From Oscillospiraceae bacterium (GTDB lineage Bacteria > Bacillota > Clostridia > Oscillospirales > Oscillospiraceae), in the NCBI GenBank assembly GCA_015067565.1, contig SVMF01000009.1, positions 1 to 64,000 on the forward strand: a stretch of DNA of 64,000 bases, in the 5' to 3' direction. Below, in pieces: positions 25,926 through 35,765 of this stretch. A program made the position numbers and the translations under genes. How positions within the stretch are numbered: the stretch's first letter is position 1; each line of letters begins with the position of its first letter. The notes under the pieces are model-generated. The model was not told the origin of the DNA. It searched no databases and worked only from the letters and a program-made list of their open reading frames with translations.

Positions 25926-26957
25926 ATGTCATTTTTTTCAAGAGATCTCGGCATTGATTTAGGAACATCCAATATTTTGTTTTACGCAGCGGGTAAGGGT
26001 ATTGTCCTGCGTGAGCCGGCGGTCATCGCTATGGATAAGAACACCGGCAAGGTGCTTCAAGTCGGCGCTGCTGCAAGAAATATGCTTGGAAGAACACCGG
26101 GGAATGTTGTTGCCATCCACCCGATGAAGGATGGCGTTATTTCCGACTACGAAATGACGGCGAAAATGCTGACGGAATTTGTCAAGCGTGTGACGAAGCA
26201 TGCCATTGTCAAGCCTCGTATGATCATCAGTGTGCCAAGCGGTATTACCGAGGTTGAGGAGCGTGCGGTCATTCAGGCAGCAATGGAGGCCGGCGCAAGA
26301 CGTGTGTACCTGATCGAAGAACCCCTGGCGGCTGCCTTGGGTGCGCAGATGAATATCACTGCACCCGAGGGGAAAATGGTCGTGGACATCGGCGGCGGAA
26401 CGACCGACATCGGTGTTCTGTCCATGAACGGTCTGGCGCAGACCTCGTCGATTAAAACAGCAGGTGTGGAATTTGACGAGGCGATTGTTCGCTATGTGCG
26501 CAGATGCTATGGCCTTGTCATCGGTCTGAGCACCGCGGAGGATATCAAGATCAACATCGGCAGCCTTTGGCCGAGACCTGATAATCCTACCATGGAGGTT
26601 ACGGGCCGTGATCTCAAGACCGGTCTTGCAAGACAGATCGTGCTGAGTGCGGAGGATACCATGGAAGCCATGAAGCGCCCGGCCCGTGAGATCATTGATG
26701 AGGTCCTGCTCGTGCTTGAACAGACCTCGCCGGAGCTTGTGGCAGATATTGCCAAGAACGGCATCGTTCTCACCGGTGGCGGGAGCCAGCTCTACGGCAT
26801 CGACAGATTGTTGCAGGAGCGCACGGAGATCCGTTGCATGGTTGCCGATGATTCTGATTCCTGCGTGGCCTACGGCTGCGGCAAGAGCCTGTCCTGGATG
26901 AACCATATGCAAGAGGGCACGATGAATATCGCGAGACGGAGATTGCTCAAAGAATAA
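25926..26957 (+). CDS. mreB: Rod-shape protein MreB/Mbl
   Basis: Bacterial actin, 343 residues. The phosphate-1 motif is DLGIDLGTSN, phosphate-2 VVDIGGGTTDIGVLS, and the adenosine motif GIVLTGGGSQLYGID. It forms membrane-bound filaments that guide lateral wall synthesis. mreC/mreD do not follow, so it is probably a stand-alone paralogue such as Mbl or MreBH. The following deacetylase-like gene is 17 bases away. Confidence 0.93.
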   Translation: MSFFSRDLGIDLGTSNILFYAAGKGIVLREPAVIAMDKNTGKVLQVGAAARNMLGRTPGNVVAIHPMKDGVISDYEMTAKMLTEFVKRVTKHAIVKPRMIISVPSGITEVEERAVIQAAMEAGARRVYLIEEPLAAALGAQMNITAPEGKMVVDIGGGTTDIGVLSMNGLAQTSSIKTAGVEFDEAIVRYVRRCYGLVIGLSTAEDIKINIGSLWPRPDNPTMEVTGRDLKTGLARQIVLSAEDTMEAMKRPAREIIDEVLLVLEQTSPELVADIAKNGIVLTGGGSQLYGIDRLLQERTEIRCMVADDSDSCVAYGCGKSLSWMNHMQEGTMNIARRRLLKE

Positions 26958-26974
26958 GATAAGAAGGTGATTTC

Positions 26975-28579
26975 ATGTCAGACAAGAAGAGATTTGACGA
27001 CCTGTTTGATGAGAAATGGGATGCAGCGAAAAGTGTTGACGAACGGCTCAATCGCTTTGCCGAGACGGAGGCGATGCTTCGCAAGCGCGATGAAGAGAGA
27101 GAGAATGCACCTCGCCAAAGACGCAATCCGATTCCCTCCCATAAACCACCCATATATGAACCGAAGAAGTCCATGGGGAAGGAAACGGCTCGCAGACCTT
27201 CCAAACCGCGGAAAAAACAGTCGAATATCAAGGGCCTGATGATCCTGGGCGCGTTGATTTTGACCGCTGTTGCGATCATTGTCGGCATTATTCTGATCAT
27301 TGTCGGCATCATCAAGGAGGACGAGGAAGTATCTTTGCCCGAGACCGAGATCATCACGACGACGGAACAGCTGGTGTTTGACACTCAGCCGATGACCGAT
27401 TCGGTACAAGAGCTGATTGCCCGTGCAGATGCTCTTGCCGCAAGCTACGATTACGACGGTGCCCTTGCGCTCCTGCGTGACTATGGCCCGAACTATGCCC
27501 AAAATGCGGACATTGTGCAGGCACAGGAACGCTATCTTGAGCTCAAGACCGGACTTGTGCGATGGGAGGATACGACCACGATCCCACATCTGGCTTTCCG
27601 TGCGCTCGTTGTGGATCCGAACAGAGCCTTTGACGGCGATGAGAACGCAACGCACTACAACAAGACGATGACGACGGTCAATGAATTCCGTGGTATCCTG
27701 CAGCAGCTGTATGATAACGGCTATGTGCTTGTCAGCCTCCGTGATCTGACCAAGAATACGGCGACCGACGACCAGCCGATGTTTGAACAAGGAGACATTT
27801 ATCTGCCCGACGGAAAAAAGCCGCTCGTCCTTTCTCAGGAGGATGCAAACTTTGACACCTATCGCATTGATGGCCCGGATGATGATCTGCTGGCCGATGC
27901 GGAGGGCGATGGCTTTGCTTGCCAGCTTCTGGTCAATGAAAACGGTGAACTGACCAGTAAGTACATTGAAGCCGACGGTACAGTGAAATACGGTGCGTAT
28001 GATTTTGTAACGATTTTGGAAGAGTTTGTGCGCGCGCATCCCGACTTTTCCTACCATGGTGCCAAAGCAACACTTGCGTTGACGGGCAATGAGGGTGTTT
28101 TTGGTTTCCAGACGCATCCTGCTTGGCAGACGGAGCTTGGCGTGGAGGCCTATATGGAACAGGTTCGTCAGGCACAGCAGGTTGCAGCAACGCTGAAGGC
28201 CAATGGCTGGAGTTTTGCCGCACAGGGTTATTCCAAGCTCAGCTTTGCAGACAGCGACACCGATACCCTGCAGAGCAATATGCTTAAGTGGGATGAGCAG
28301 GTTGCCTCTATCGTCGGAAATACGGATATTCTGATCTTCCCACTTAGTAGCGATATTGGCGGTGTGGATTACTATTCCGGTGCGAAATTCTCGATGCTCT
28401 ATGATTTGGGCTATCGTTATTTCTGCAATACTGACACGGCAAGCCACTGGGTACAGCTCAGAAGCAACTACTTGCGTCAGGCACGACGCATTGTCGATGG
28501 TGCCGCTTTGGCCAACGAGCCGGGTGTGTTTAGTGATCTGTTTACTGCAACGGCTGTTCTCGATCCATCTCGGCCGTAA
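26975..28579 (+). CDS. Membrane-anchored polysaccharide-deacetylase-like protein
   Basis: 534 residues. A basic cytoplasmic N-terminus (about 85 residues) is followed by one TM helix (about 87-110), a helical repeat-like linker, and a C-terminal NodB/deacetylase-fold domain (about 205-534). The fold is suggested by PHLAFRALVVDP, then KPLVLSQEDANFD and WSFAAQGYSKLSF. In active relatives the corresponding places read like (T/S)FDDG and a His-rich HTWGH. Here they are degenerate, so it may bind rather than cleave glycans. It follows mreB and may act with it in wall growth. The fold assignment is from pattern memory. Confidence 0.6.
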   Translation: MSDKKRFDDLFDEKWDAAKSVDERLNRFAETEAMLRKRDEERENAPRQRRNPIPSHKPPIYEPKKSMGKETARRPSKPRKKQSNIKGLMILGALILTAVAIIVGIILIIVGIIKEDEEVSLPETEIITTTEQLVFDTQPMTDSVQELIARADALAASYDYDGALALLRDYGPNYAQNADIVQAQERYLELKTGLVRWEDTTTIPHLAFRALVVDPNRAFDGDENATHYNKTMTTVNEFRGILQQLYDNGYVLVSLRDLTKNTATDDQPMFEQGDIYLPDGKKPLVLSQEDANFDTYRIDGPDDDLLADAEGDGFACQLLVNENGELTSKYIEADGTVKYGAYDFVTILEEFVRAHPDFSYHGAKATLALTGNEGVFGFQTHPAWQTELGVEAYMEQVRQAQQVAATLKANGWSFAAQGYSKLSFADSDTDTLQSNMLKWDEQVASIVGNTDILIFPLSSDIGGVDYYSGAKFSMLYDLGYRYFCNTDTASHWVQLRSNYLRQARRIVDGAALANEPGVFSDLFTATAVLDPSRP

Positions 28580-28583
28580 TATA

Positions 28584-28622
28584 TTTCGCGTGAAATAGTG
28601 TGCGCACTGTTTCACGCGAAAA
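28584..28622 (+). promoter_or_regulatory. Long inverted repeat before the SLH protein gene
   Basis: TTTCGCGTGAAA-TAGTG-TGCG-CACT-GTTTCACGCGAAA is nearly perfect but has no T-tract in either direction. It may be a regulator site, an RNA hairpin, or a terminator that has lost its U-run. Confidence 0.5.
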
Positions 28623-28642
28623 GAATATAAAGGGGGAATACC

Positions 28643-31296
28643 ATGAAGAGTGCAAAACAATTTCTGGCAGTGCTTCTTGTGATCGCGACAATGCTTTCTC
28701 TTGTGCCGACGGTTGCGGCTTCGGAACGAAGAAACGCCCAAACGCAAACAGATGTCCGCTTTGAGGGTACGAATTCTTTCGGAACGATGCTCTCCAACGA
28801 GCTCATGTCCGAAACCGATGATGAAGATCCATCGTGGATCAGCAGCGTCACCTTCGACGGCGATATGGCCGAGGTGAACATCCTGACAGATCGGGATGTT
28901 ACGGTCCTGATCGGCATTTTCGACGAGAAGACGGAGGAACTTGTTACATCGGCCACGATCGACTGCACGGCTGAGGACAGGATCGTCACTGTTCAGGTTC
29001 CCAATCTGCCTGAGAGCTTTTTGATCCACGGCTTTGTGCTTGATCCCGTGACGAGAGCACCTCTTTGTGGTGTCTACAGCTCCAACTATTACACTTCAGC
29101 CATGCAGCAGCTCAAGCTCATGACGGCAGAGGATTTTCCGGCTGACCGCGTGATGCAGCTCGCAGAGGATCCGACGACGAATTTTGCCGTCTTTTCCGAA
29201 GGTGTCATCATTATAAAGGAAGAACCATCGAAAAATCACATAAGGCCAATGGGCATGTTGTATTTGGTTATGGATGCGGAAGATTATCTTTATGATTTAA
29301 AGACAGGTGACATCATTGCTTACATACCTATAGATGGCGATGTGCTGATGCTTAAGCTGAAAACGGTTGCCAATAGCTTTGGCTCATTTATAATTACGGG
29401 AGAAACACCGGATGTCAAGGAAGTCTTTGACTATGTCAAGCTTGCATCGTCCATGACATTGGACGATGCTGAGGTTGAAAATGTAGAAGAGGGTGTGGAA
29501 TTCCTCGGCACATCGAATGTGGAACCTCATTGTGCACTCCGTGCAGAGAATGGGAAGTGGGAAGCCAGCAAACAGTTCAACTTTGGCTTGAAGGATTATA
29601 AGCTTGGCGAAAACATCACAATTACAGCGATGGTCGGCTTTATTTTGGGTGTTGAGATGGAGTACTATCTGGCGCTTGGCGAGGATTCCTTCGTCCGTTT
29701 TGAGGTCTTCTATGACCAGCAAAACCAGTTTGCGATCGAAGGAAATACGCATTTTCCAATTGTGATAACCTGCAGAAGGTCTATTTTGGCGAAGGCCTTA
29801 AGAAAATGCGTGTCGGCGCGTTCCAGAATTGTCCGCTTCTGAGCTCGGTTGTACTTCCTGAGGGCTTTGTGGAAATGGATGACGAGGTATTCTGCGACTG
29901 TGTCGGCCTGACGGAAGCAACGATCGGCGGCGAACTGGAGAGAATTGGCACGTCGGCATTTGCTGACTGCACGGCACTGTCTTCTGTCACCATCCGAAAC
30001 GGTACTCGCGTCGTCGGCAGCCTTGCTTTCTTGGGCTGTGAAGCACTGACCTCTGTCACACTTCCTGATACGATCGAGGAAATCGAGGGATATGCATTTG
30101 TCAGCTGTACGTCACTTCAGAGCATTGAGCTTGGAAACAGCCTGCAGAGGCTCGAGGGTTCTGCGCTGAAAAATACCGCCTTGACGGAAGTGACGCTTCC
30201 GGAGTCTCTTGTTTATGTCGGCAATGCGGCACTCGGTAAGAATGAAGCCCTTGCGAGTGTTTACTTTAAGGGCGATGCGCCTGAATTCCAACGTAATGCA
30301 TTTGAAAATACGACGACATTTGCTTACTACCCGAGTGATCGCAGCGGTTGGACCGCGGATGTCCTTCAAAATTACGGCGGGGAGGTGGCATGGGTATCCT
30401 ATCTTCCGAGCAGAGCAGCCTCAACAAGACCTGCGATGCGCAACGTAACGACGGTACACTCTGGCCAGATCACTGATCTTGCCAACAGCACAAGATACCT
30501 CTTGGTTGTTGCCTACAGTGATCAAGAACCGCTGCTTGCAAGAGAAAATCTGATCTTTTTGGATCAGTATTTGTCCAACTACGAAGGTATGGTCGAGGCG
30601 GATATCCCGTATGTTGAGGATGCATATGTGGCATTGTACAGCAAGCATGGCGTTACCGTTCTGCACAGGCCGAGCAATGATGTTCCGCCGGATCCTCCTT
30701 CCCCTCCGCTGCCAGGAGAGGGGTGCGACGGCGGCATGAACTGCCCGAGCAATGTGTTTGTGGATGTCGACCCCACGCAGTGGTATCACGATGGCATCGA
30801 CTTTGCTCTGACAAATGGTCTGTTTAACGGCATGAGCAATACCACCTTCGAACCCGGAACCTCGATGACCAGGGCCATGCTTGTTACGGTGCTCTGGCGT
30901 TATGCAGGGGAGCCAATCGAGGGCGAAAATCAGTTTGTGGATGTTGATGACGACAAATGGTACACCGAGGCGGTGACTTGGGCATCGCACAACGGAGTCG
31001 TTAACGGTGTCGGAAACGGCCGATTTGATCCCGACGGAAAGATCACCCGAGAACAAATGGCAACGATCCTCTATCGTTATGCACAGTCGATCGGAGAGGA
31101 TGTCTCCATGCAGACGGATCTGGGAGCTTTCCCTGATGCTGGCAGAGTTGCTGACTATGCAAGGGATGCAATCTCCTGGGCAGTTGCCGAGGGCATCATC
31201 GGTGGCACGCAGATCAACGGAAAAACCTATCTTGATCCTTCCGGAAATGCCACCCGTGCCCAGGTGGCTGTCATCCTGATGCGATTTATCAAATAA
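28643..31296 (+). pseudogene. BspA-like leucine-rich repeat protein with SLH domains (frameshifted)
   Basis: Surface protein read in two frames. The first (28643-29842) has a signal peptide (about 1-26) and an extracellular region. The second, open from before 29750 to 31296, holds LRR_5 repeats (GAFQNCPLLSSVVLPEG, then SAFADCTALSSVTI) and three SLH domains (FVDVDPTQWYHDGIDFA, FVDVDDDKWYTEAVTWA, FPDAGRVADYARDAISWA). In the second frame codons upstream of the ATG at 29806 read AFSNCDNLQKVYFGEGLK, the missing start of the first repeat. One protein has therefore been split by a shift near 29745-29752. It would bind cell-wall polymer through SLH domains if intact. Mutation or sequencing error cannot be told apart. 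Confidence 0.75.
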
Positions 31297-31318
31297 AAAA
31301 ACGCCCGAAAGGGCGTTT

Positions 31319-31571
31319 CAGAGTGTCAAAAAGTCGCCAATCGTCAAAATGCTATTTTTTGACGGTTGGCGATCTGTGCTGCAATAGACTGTTGCGAGCA
31401 GAACCATAATATAAGCCAAAACACTTCCAATGCTTGCTTCGCAAGGCATTTTGACTTACATCGCAAACCGAGCTCTACCGTACCATCGTACGCCGACGAG
31501 CTCGGTTTGCTCGTCTTGCCGCGTTTTTGAACTCTGACAGTCTGTCGAAAAACGAGTTTTTCGACAGACTG
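31319..31571 (+). mobile_element. Terminator-associated repeat element, copy B (253 bp)
   Basis: Same orientation and organisation as the copy at 151-405, with similarity around 90 percent by eye. It is flanked by a perfect 20-bp duplication AAACGCCCGAAAGGGCGTTT (31299-31318 and 31572-31591), which is the stem-loop of the terminator between two convergent genes. Removing the element and one duplicate restores a textbook bidirectional terminator. The right end is a perfect hairpin, CAGTCTGTCGAAAAAC/GTTTTTCGACAGACTG. No transposase is present. Confidence 0.85.
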
Positions 31572-31598
31572 AAACGCCCGAAAGGGCGTTTTTTTGTT
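31572..31598 (+). terminator. Terminator hairpin, right duplicate
   Basis: AAACGCCC-GAAA-GGGCGTTT followed by T5 and GTTT. It keeps the T-run for plus-strand transcripts. The left duplicate (31299-31318) keeps the A-run, i.e. the U-run for minus-strand transcripts from degV. Confidence 0.85.
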
Positions 31599-32471
31599 TA
31601 GCGTTGTGTGCCGAGGAAGAACAGCGCCAGCGTACCGGGGCCGGAGTGCGCACCAATGACGGGGCCGACATAGCTGATGATCGTGGAGTCCACACCGAAC
31701 TCGGCCTTGATCATGCGCGCCAGTTCCTGTGCATCCTCGATGCAATCGCCATGGGAGATCATTGGAGTCTGCTTTTCGGGCTCGATTGCGGTGAGCTTCA
31801 TCTGCTCAAAGAGGGCGGAAATGGCCTTCTTGCGGCCTCGTGCCTTTGATACACTGATCAGGTGGCCTTCGTTGTCTACATGAAGGACCGGCTTGATTCC
31901 CAATGCACTTCCGACGAGGGCGGTAGCGGCACTGATTCTGCCACCACGCTTGAGAAAGAAGAGGTCATCGACCGTGAACCAATGGCAAAGATGAGGCTTT
32001 GTGTCTTCTGCATAACGCGCAACTTCGTTCAGTGAAGCTCCTTGCAAACGCTTTTTTGCTGCGAGGTAGACAAGCAGACCCTGCCCGGCAGAGGCGCAAA
32101 GGGAGTCGATGCATACGATATTTCGGTCGGGGAATTCCTCCATCAGTTCCTGAGCAGCGATGCAACTTGCGTTGAAGGTACCACTCAGACCCGAGGAAAA
32201 GCCGAGATACAGAACATCATTTCCAGCCTCTACATGGGGAAGGAAGGCCTGACGGAATTCTTCAACATTGATTGCGGAGGTGGTTACATTCTTGCCGTTG
32301 CGAAGCTGGGCATAGACCTCGGAAAAAGCGATGCTGCTCTCGTCAGGCAGATTCTGATACACAACTCCGTCAAGTAAAAAGCTCAGGGGAATGACCTTGA
32401 TGTCAAGTTCCTTATATATTTTTTCAGGAAGATCGGCGGAGGAGTCGGTCAGAAGAACATACTTACTCATA
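31598..32471 (-). CDS. DegV-family fatty-acid-binding protein
   Basis: 291 residues. The N-terminus YVLLTDSSADLPE, the middle TSAINVEEFRQAF and SSGLSGTFNA, and the C-terminal GPVIGAHSGPGTLALFF are DegV hallmarks. DegV/FakB proteins bind fatty acids for the kinase FakA. The ATG at 32471 follows AAGGAG; an upstream ATG overlaps the end of the TetR gene. It lies ten bases after TetR in one operon. Confidence 0.9.
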
Positions 32472-32481
32472 ATAATCTCCT

Positions 32482-33099
32482 TCATTTTTTAATATAGTAA
32501 ATGATCATTTCGGCAGTATGGCGCAAAATGTCCATTTGTGTACGCTCGTCAATTAAGATGCGGTAGTTCACACCGCCGGTGAGCAGATTCGTCAAGGTCT
32601 GACTGACACGTGCAAGATCAATGTCATTGCGAACAGAGCCATCGTCGATACCTCGTGAAAGCGCGGCATGGGCAGGTTTGTTGAGCGGAGACTCCAAAAA
32701 TGCAAATTGCATATATTTCAGCTGATCGGACAAGCTCTCACGCAGAGAGTAGGCGGTCATCTCCTGCAAGAAACGGATATATTCCGGATGTGCCTCGTAG
32801 GTGTCAATATAGGCGTGAACGATGCGGACAAACTCCTCAAAGCCGTTTTCGCCATCTCGTCTTGTTGCCTCACACCGTTGGGCATGCTCCGCTAAATATT
32901 GCTTCAGGAGCTCGTTTGCGGTTTCAACGGCGATGCTTTGTTTGCTGCCGAAATATCGGTAGACGGACATCTGTGTCAGACCGCTGCGCAGCGCGATATC
33001 ATTGATTGAGGTCTTGTCGATCCCTTCATTCAGAAAGCAATCTATCGCGGCTTGCAGTATCAATGTGCGATTTTGCTTTCGCTCTTCATCACGCTTCAT
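32482..33099 (-). CDS. TetR/AcrR-family regulator
   Basis: 205 residues. The N-terminal helix-turn-helix is typical: NRTLILQAAIDCFLNEGIDK, then TSINDIALRSGLTQMSVYRYF. The C-terminal ligand domain is unassigned. AAAGGAGG precedes the ATG. Co-transcription with a fatty-acid-binding DegV protein suggests it senses a lipid or drug. A short TGTTA-N7-TAACA palindrome overlaps its own -10 box and could be an autoregulatory operator. Confidence 0.88.
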   Translation of the reverse strand: MKRDEERKQNRTLILQAAIDCFLNEGIDKTSINDIALRSGLTQMSVYRYFGSKQSIAVETANELLKQYLAEHAQRCEATRRDGENGFEEFVRIVHAYIDTYEAHPEYIRFLQEMTAYSLRESLSDQLKYMQFAFLESPLNKPAHAALSRGIDDGSVRNDIDLARVSQTLTNLLTGGVNYRILIDERTQMDILRHTAEMIIYYIKK

Positions 33100-33128
33100 G
33101 GGTTGCCTCCTTTCAAAATCTGTTAGTC

Positions 33129-33156
33129 ATTATAACACAAAAAATGAAAAAGTCAA
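33129..33156 (-). promoter_or_regulatory. Promoter of tetR-degV with possible operator
   Basis: On the minus strand TTGACT, 16 bases, TATAAT, with an extended TG. The palindrome TGTTA-N7-TAACA (33121-33137) covers the -10 box. Confidence 0.7.
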
Positions 33157-33291
33157 GGGATGCAAGAAATTCATACCCGGCGGCAAAATTTTTGAGTAGA
33201 AAATTATTTTTATATTTTAGACTTTATTTCCTGTGTATCTTGGTGTATAATCAATAGTTGGGTAAGAATATGTTCTGAAAGGATGTTTGTT

Positions 33292-33948
33292 ATGGACGAC
33301 AGAGAAGAAATCTTGGAGCAGATAGAAGAGCCGATTGAGATGCAGAAGGAAAAGCACTCTTTTTTATATGACATTTACTCGCTTTTGCATGATTTGGTTT
33401 ATATTCTTGCAGCGATCACTTTAATTTTCGTGTTCTGCGTGCGTCTGGTCGGCGTCAGCGGTGCATCGATGAACCCCACACTGCACGACGGCGATTACCT
33501 TGCGCTGCAATCTAATGTGATCATGGGTGACCTTGAGCGGGGCGATATTATCGTTGCCCGCGAGCTGACCTTCCGCGATGGCGAGCCGATCGTCAAGCGA
33601 GTGATTGCAACGGAGGGGCAGCTGGTACAGATCAAATATGATGACGGCGTGCTGCGGGTCTTTGTGGACGGCATACGGCTGGAAGAGGACTATATCAATA
33701 ACGGAAGAATGCTTACCGAGTATTTTTTCAATGACAACGACGGAAACCCCAATCAGTTTTCTATGACGGTCAGTAAGGACTGCATTTTTGTGATGGGTGA
33801 CAACCGCGATAACAGCGCAGACAGCCGTGATCCGTCGATTGGTGAGATCCACATAGATCAGGTGATGGGGAAGGTACTCTTTGTGGTTCTGCCGGGCGCA
33901 GATTCCAATGGCAAGCGTGATTTTTCCAGATTTGGAGCGGTTTCGTAA
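33292..33948 (+). CDS. lepB: Signal peptidase I
   Basis: 218 residues. One N-terminal TM helix (about 32-54) is followed by the catalytic Ser in VSGASMNPTLHDGDY (about 59) and the general-base Lys in GEPIVKRVIA (about 101). Box E is GDNRDNSADSRDPSIG. The ATG at 33292 is eight bases after AAAGGA; an ATG nine bases upstream overlaps that site. It heads a tight run with ylqF-rnhB-yraN (one-base overlap with ylqF), a common Firmicutes arrangement. Confidence 0.93.
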   Translation: MDDREEILEQIEEPIEMQKEKHSFLYDIYSLLHDLVYILAAITLIFVFCVRLVGVSGASMNPTLHDGDYLALQSNVIMGDLERGDIIVARELTFRDGEPIVKRVIATEGQLVQIKYDDGVLRVFVDGIRLEEDYINNGRMLTEYFFNDNDGNPNQFSMTVSKDCIFVMGDNRDNSADSRDPSIGEIHIDQVMGKVLFVVLPGADSNGKRDFSRFGAVS

Positions 33949-34817
33949 TGGATGATAAGATGAATATTCAGTGGTATCCCGGGCATATGACCAAGACCCG
34001 TCGCAAGATGGAGGAGGATCTGAAGCTCGTTGATGCCGTTTGCGAGATCGTGGATGCGCGCATTCCGATGTCGAGCAGAAATCCCGATATTTCCTCCATT
34101 TGCGGCAATAAGCCGAGGTTGGTAGTTTTAAACCGCGTAGATCTTGCGGATCCCGAGGAAACTTTGGCGTGGAGCGATTATCTGAAATCGCAGGGGTTTG
34201 CTGTTGTGCGTACGGATTGCAAGAGCCGCAAGGGAATCGACCGCTTCATTCCGGCAGTCAAAGAGCTGCTGGCTGAGAAGCTGCAGCGCTATGCTGAGCG
34301 CGGTTTTGTGAACAAGCCGCTGAAACTGATGGTTGTCGGCATTCCCAATGTCGGAAAGTCGACTTTTATCAACCAGATTGCCGGCAGAAAGGGAGCAAAG
34401 GCGGAAAACCGGCCGGGCGTCACCCGTGGAAAGCAGTGGGTCACGGTCGATCGAGGCTTGCTGTTGTTGGACACCCCGGGCATTTTGTGGCCGAAGTTCG
34501 ATGATGAAGAGGTCGGCAGGAGATTGGCCTACACGGGCGCAGTCAAGGACGATGTGATCGATATTGAAACACTGGCCTGCCACCTGATGCAGATGCTGCA
34601 TAAGCGCTATCCGCAGGCACTGAAGGAGCGCTACAAGATCGAAATGCCAGAGGGAACGACTGGCTACGACCTCCTGCAGGAGGGGGCAAGAAAGCGTGGC
34701 TTCCTACTTGCCCGTGGTGAGCTTGATACGGAGCGTATGGCTCGTATTTTGCTGGAAGAGTACCGAAATTGCAAGATCGGCCGTTTTACGCTCGAAACAC
34801 CGGAGGATTACTCATGA
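33948..34817 (+). CDS. ylqF: Ribosome biogenesis GTPase YlqF/RbgA
   Basis: GTPase for late 50S assembly, 289 residues. It shows the circularly permuted motif order: G4 NRVD comes before G1 GIPNVGKST (about 130) and G3 DTPG (about 178). The start [14 protein letters not shown] and the C-terminal RNA-binding domain are typical. The start overlaps the lepB stop by one base and the stop overlaps rnhB by ATGA. Confidence 0.95.
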   Translation: MDDKMNIQWYPGHMTKTRRKMEEDLKLVDAVCEIVDARIPMSSRNPDISSICGNKPRLVVLNRVDLADPEETLAWSDYLKSQGFAVVRTDCKSRKGIDRFIPAVKELLAEKLQRYAERGFVNKPLKLMVVGIPNVGKSTFINQIAGRKGAKAENRPGVTRGKQWVTVDRGLLLLDTPGILWPKFDDEEVGRRLAYTGAVKDDVIDIETLACHLMQMLHKRYPQALKERYKIEMPEGTTGYDLLQEGARKRGFLLARGELDTERMARILLEEYRNCKIGRFTLETPEDYS

Positions 34818-35422
34818 GTGAATTGTGGAAATATGAGCATATTTGTTATGATGAAGGTTTTCAGACCATCTGTGGTGTCGACGAGGCGGGCAGAGGGCCG
34901 TTGGCAGGTCCTGTGTGTGCCGCGGCTGTGATTTTGCCCAGGGATTTGGAGATCGAAGGCCTCAATGATTCAAAGAAGCTGACAGAGAAACGCAGAGAGG
35001 CTCTTTACGAGGTCATTACGCAGGAGGCTCTGGCATACAGCATTGCCTTTGCAAGTGAGCAGGAGATCGACGAGATCAATATTCTGCAGGCGACATTCCT
35101 GGCGATGAAACGAGCTGTGGAAGGACTTGAAATCACACCTGACATGGTGCTTGTCGACGGTAATCGTGAGCCGCAGCTTTCGCTACCGATCAAGACGATT
35201 ATCAAGGGTGACAGCCTGAGCGCAAATATTGCTGCGGCCTCAATTCTGGCCAAGGTGACACGTGACCGACTGATGCTCGAGCACGATAAGACCTATCCGC
35301 AGTACGCTTTTGCGCTGCACAAGGGCTACGGCACCAAGGTACACTATGAGGCGTTGCGTGAGCATGGCCCGTGCCCCATCCACAGAATGAGCTTCCTGAA
35401 GAAATTCTATGGCAACGGCTGA
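34814..35422 (+). CDS. rnhB: Ribonuclease HII
   Basis: Cleaves RNA in RNA-DNA hybrids, including single ribonucleotides. 202 residues with catalytic acids in [22 protein letters not shown] and the later AKVTRDRLM segment. The ATG at 34814 lies in the ATGA overlap with ylqF, supported by GGAGG upstream; a longer frame starting inside ylqF has no ribosome site. Confidence 0.95.
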   Translation: MSELWKYEHICYDEGFQTICGVDEAGRGPLAGPVCAAAVILPRDLEIEGLNDSKKLTEKRREALYEVITQEALAYSIAFASEQEIDEINILQATFLAMKRAVEGLEITPDMVLVDGNREPQLSLPIKTIIKGDSLSANIAAASILAKVTRDRLMLEHDKTYPQYAFALHKGYGTKVHYEALREHGPCPIHRMSFLKKFYGNG

Positions 35423-35765
35423 GCGCGGACGCTGGGGAGAGGAGCTTGCGGCCAGATACCTGCGCCGAAGATTTTATCGCATCGTCGAGACGAATTATCG
35501 CTGCCGCATGGGGGAGATCGACCTGATCGCCGAGAATCGAAGGTTTTTGGTATTCGTTGAGGTCAAACTGCGAAAAAATGCAAATTTTGCCGAAGCGATG
35601 GAATTTGTTGATGTACATAAGCAGAACCGTCTGCGCAAGACAGCCATGCTGTATCTGTCACAGCATGAGACGGAAAAGCAATGCCGATTTGATGTTATCG
35701 AGATCTACGCGCCTGACGATGAGAAAAAACCCCGGATTCGACACTTGGAGGATGCGTTCCAATGA
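35409..35765 (+). CDS. yraN: UPF0102 (YraN) protein
   Basis: 118 residues. [20 protein letters not shown] and [20 protein letters not shown] form the nuclease-like YraN fold (conserved E-x-D and E-x-K). Function is not settled. It overlaps rnhB by 14 bases, the usual rnhB-yraN linkage. Confidence 0.92.
   Translation: MATAERGRWGEELAARYLRRRFYRIVETNYRCRMGEIDLIAENRRFLVFVEVKLRKNANFAEAMEFVDVHKQNRLRKTAMLYLSQHETEKQCRFDVIEIYAPDDEKKPRIRHLEDAFQ

Noticed and set aside
26978..29029. Very long minus-strand frame (683 codons) opposite the deacetylase-like gene
   Set aside because: It spans two genes on the other strand, its composition is that of a reverse-complement shadow, and no motifs are visible.
31344..31745. 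Reading frame crossing the repeat element in reverse, similar to one at 47047-47415
   Set aside because: The shared peptide arises because the element DNA is shared. The start codons and ends differ, there is no ribosome site, and it runs into degV. The equivalent frame in copy A is broken.
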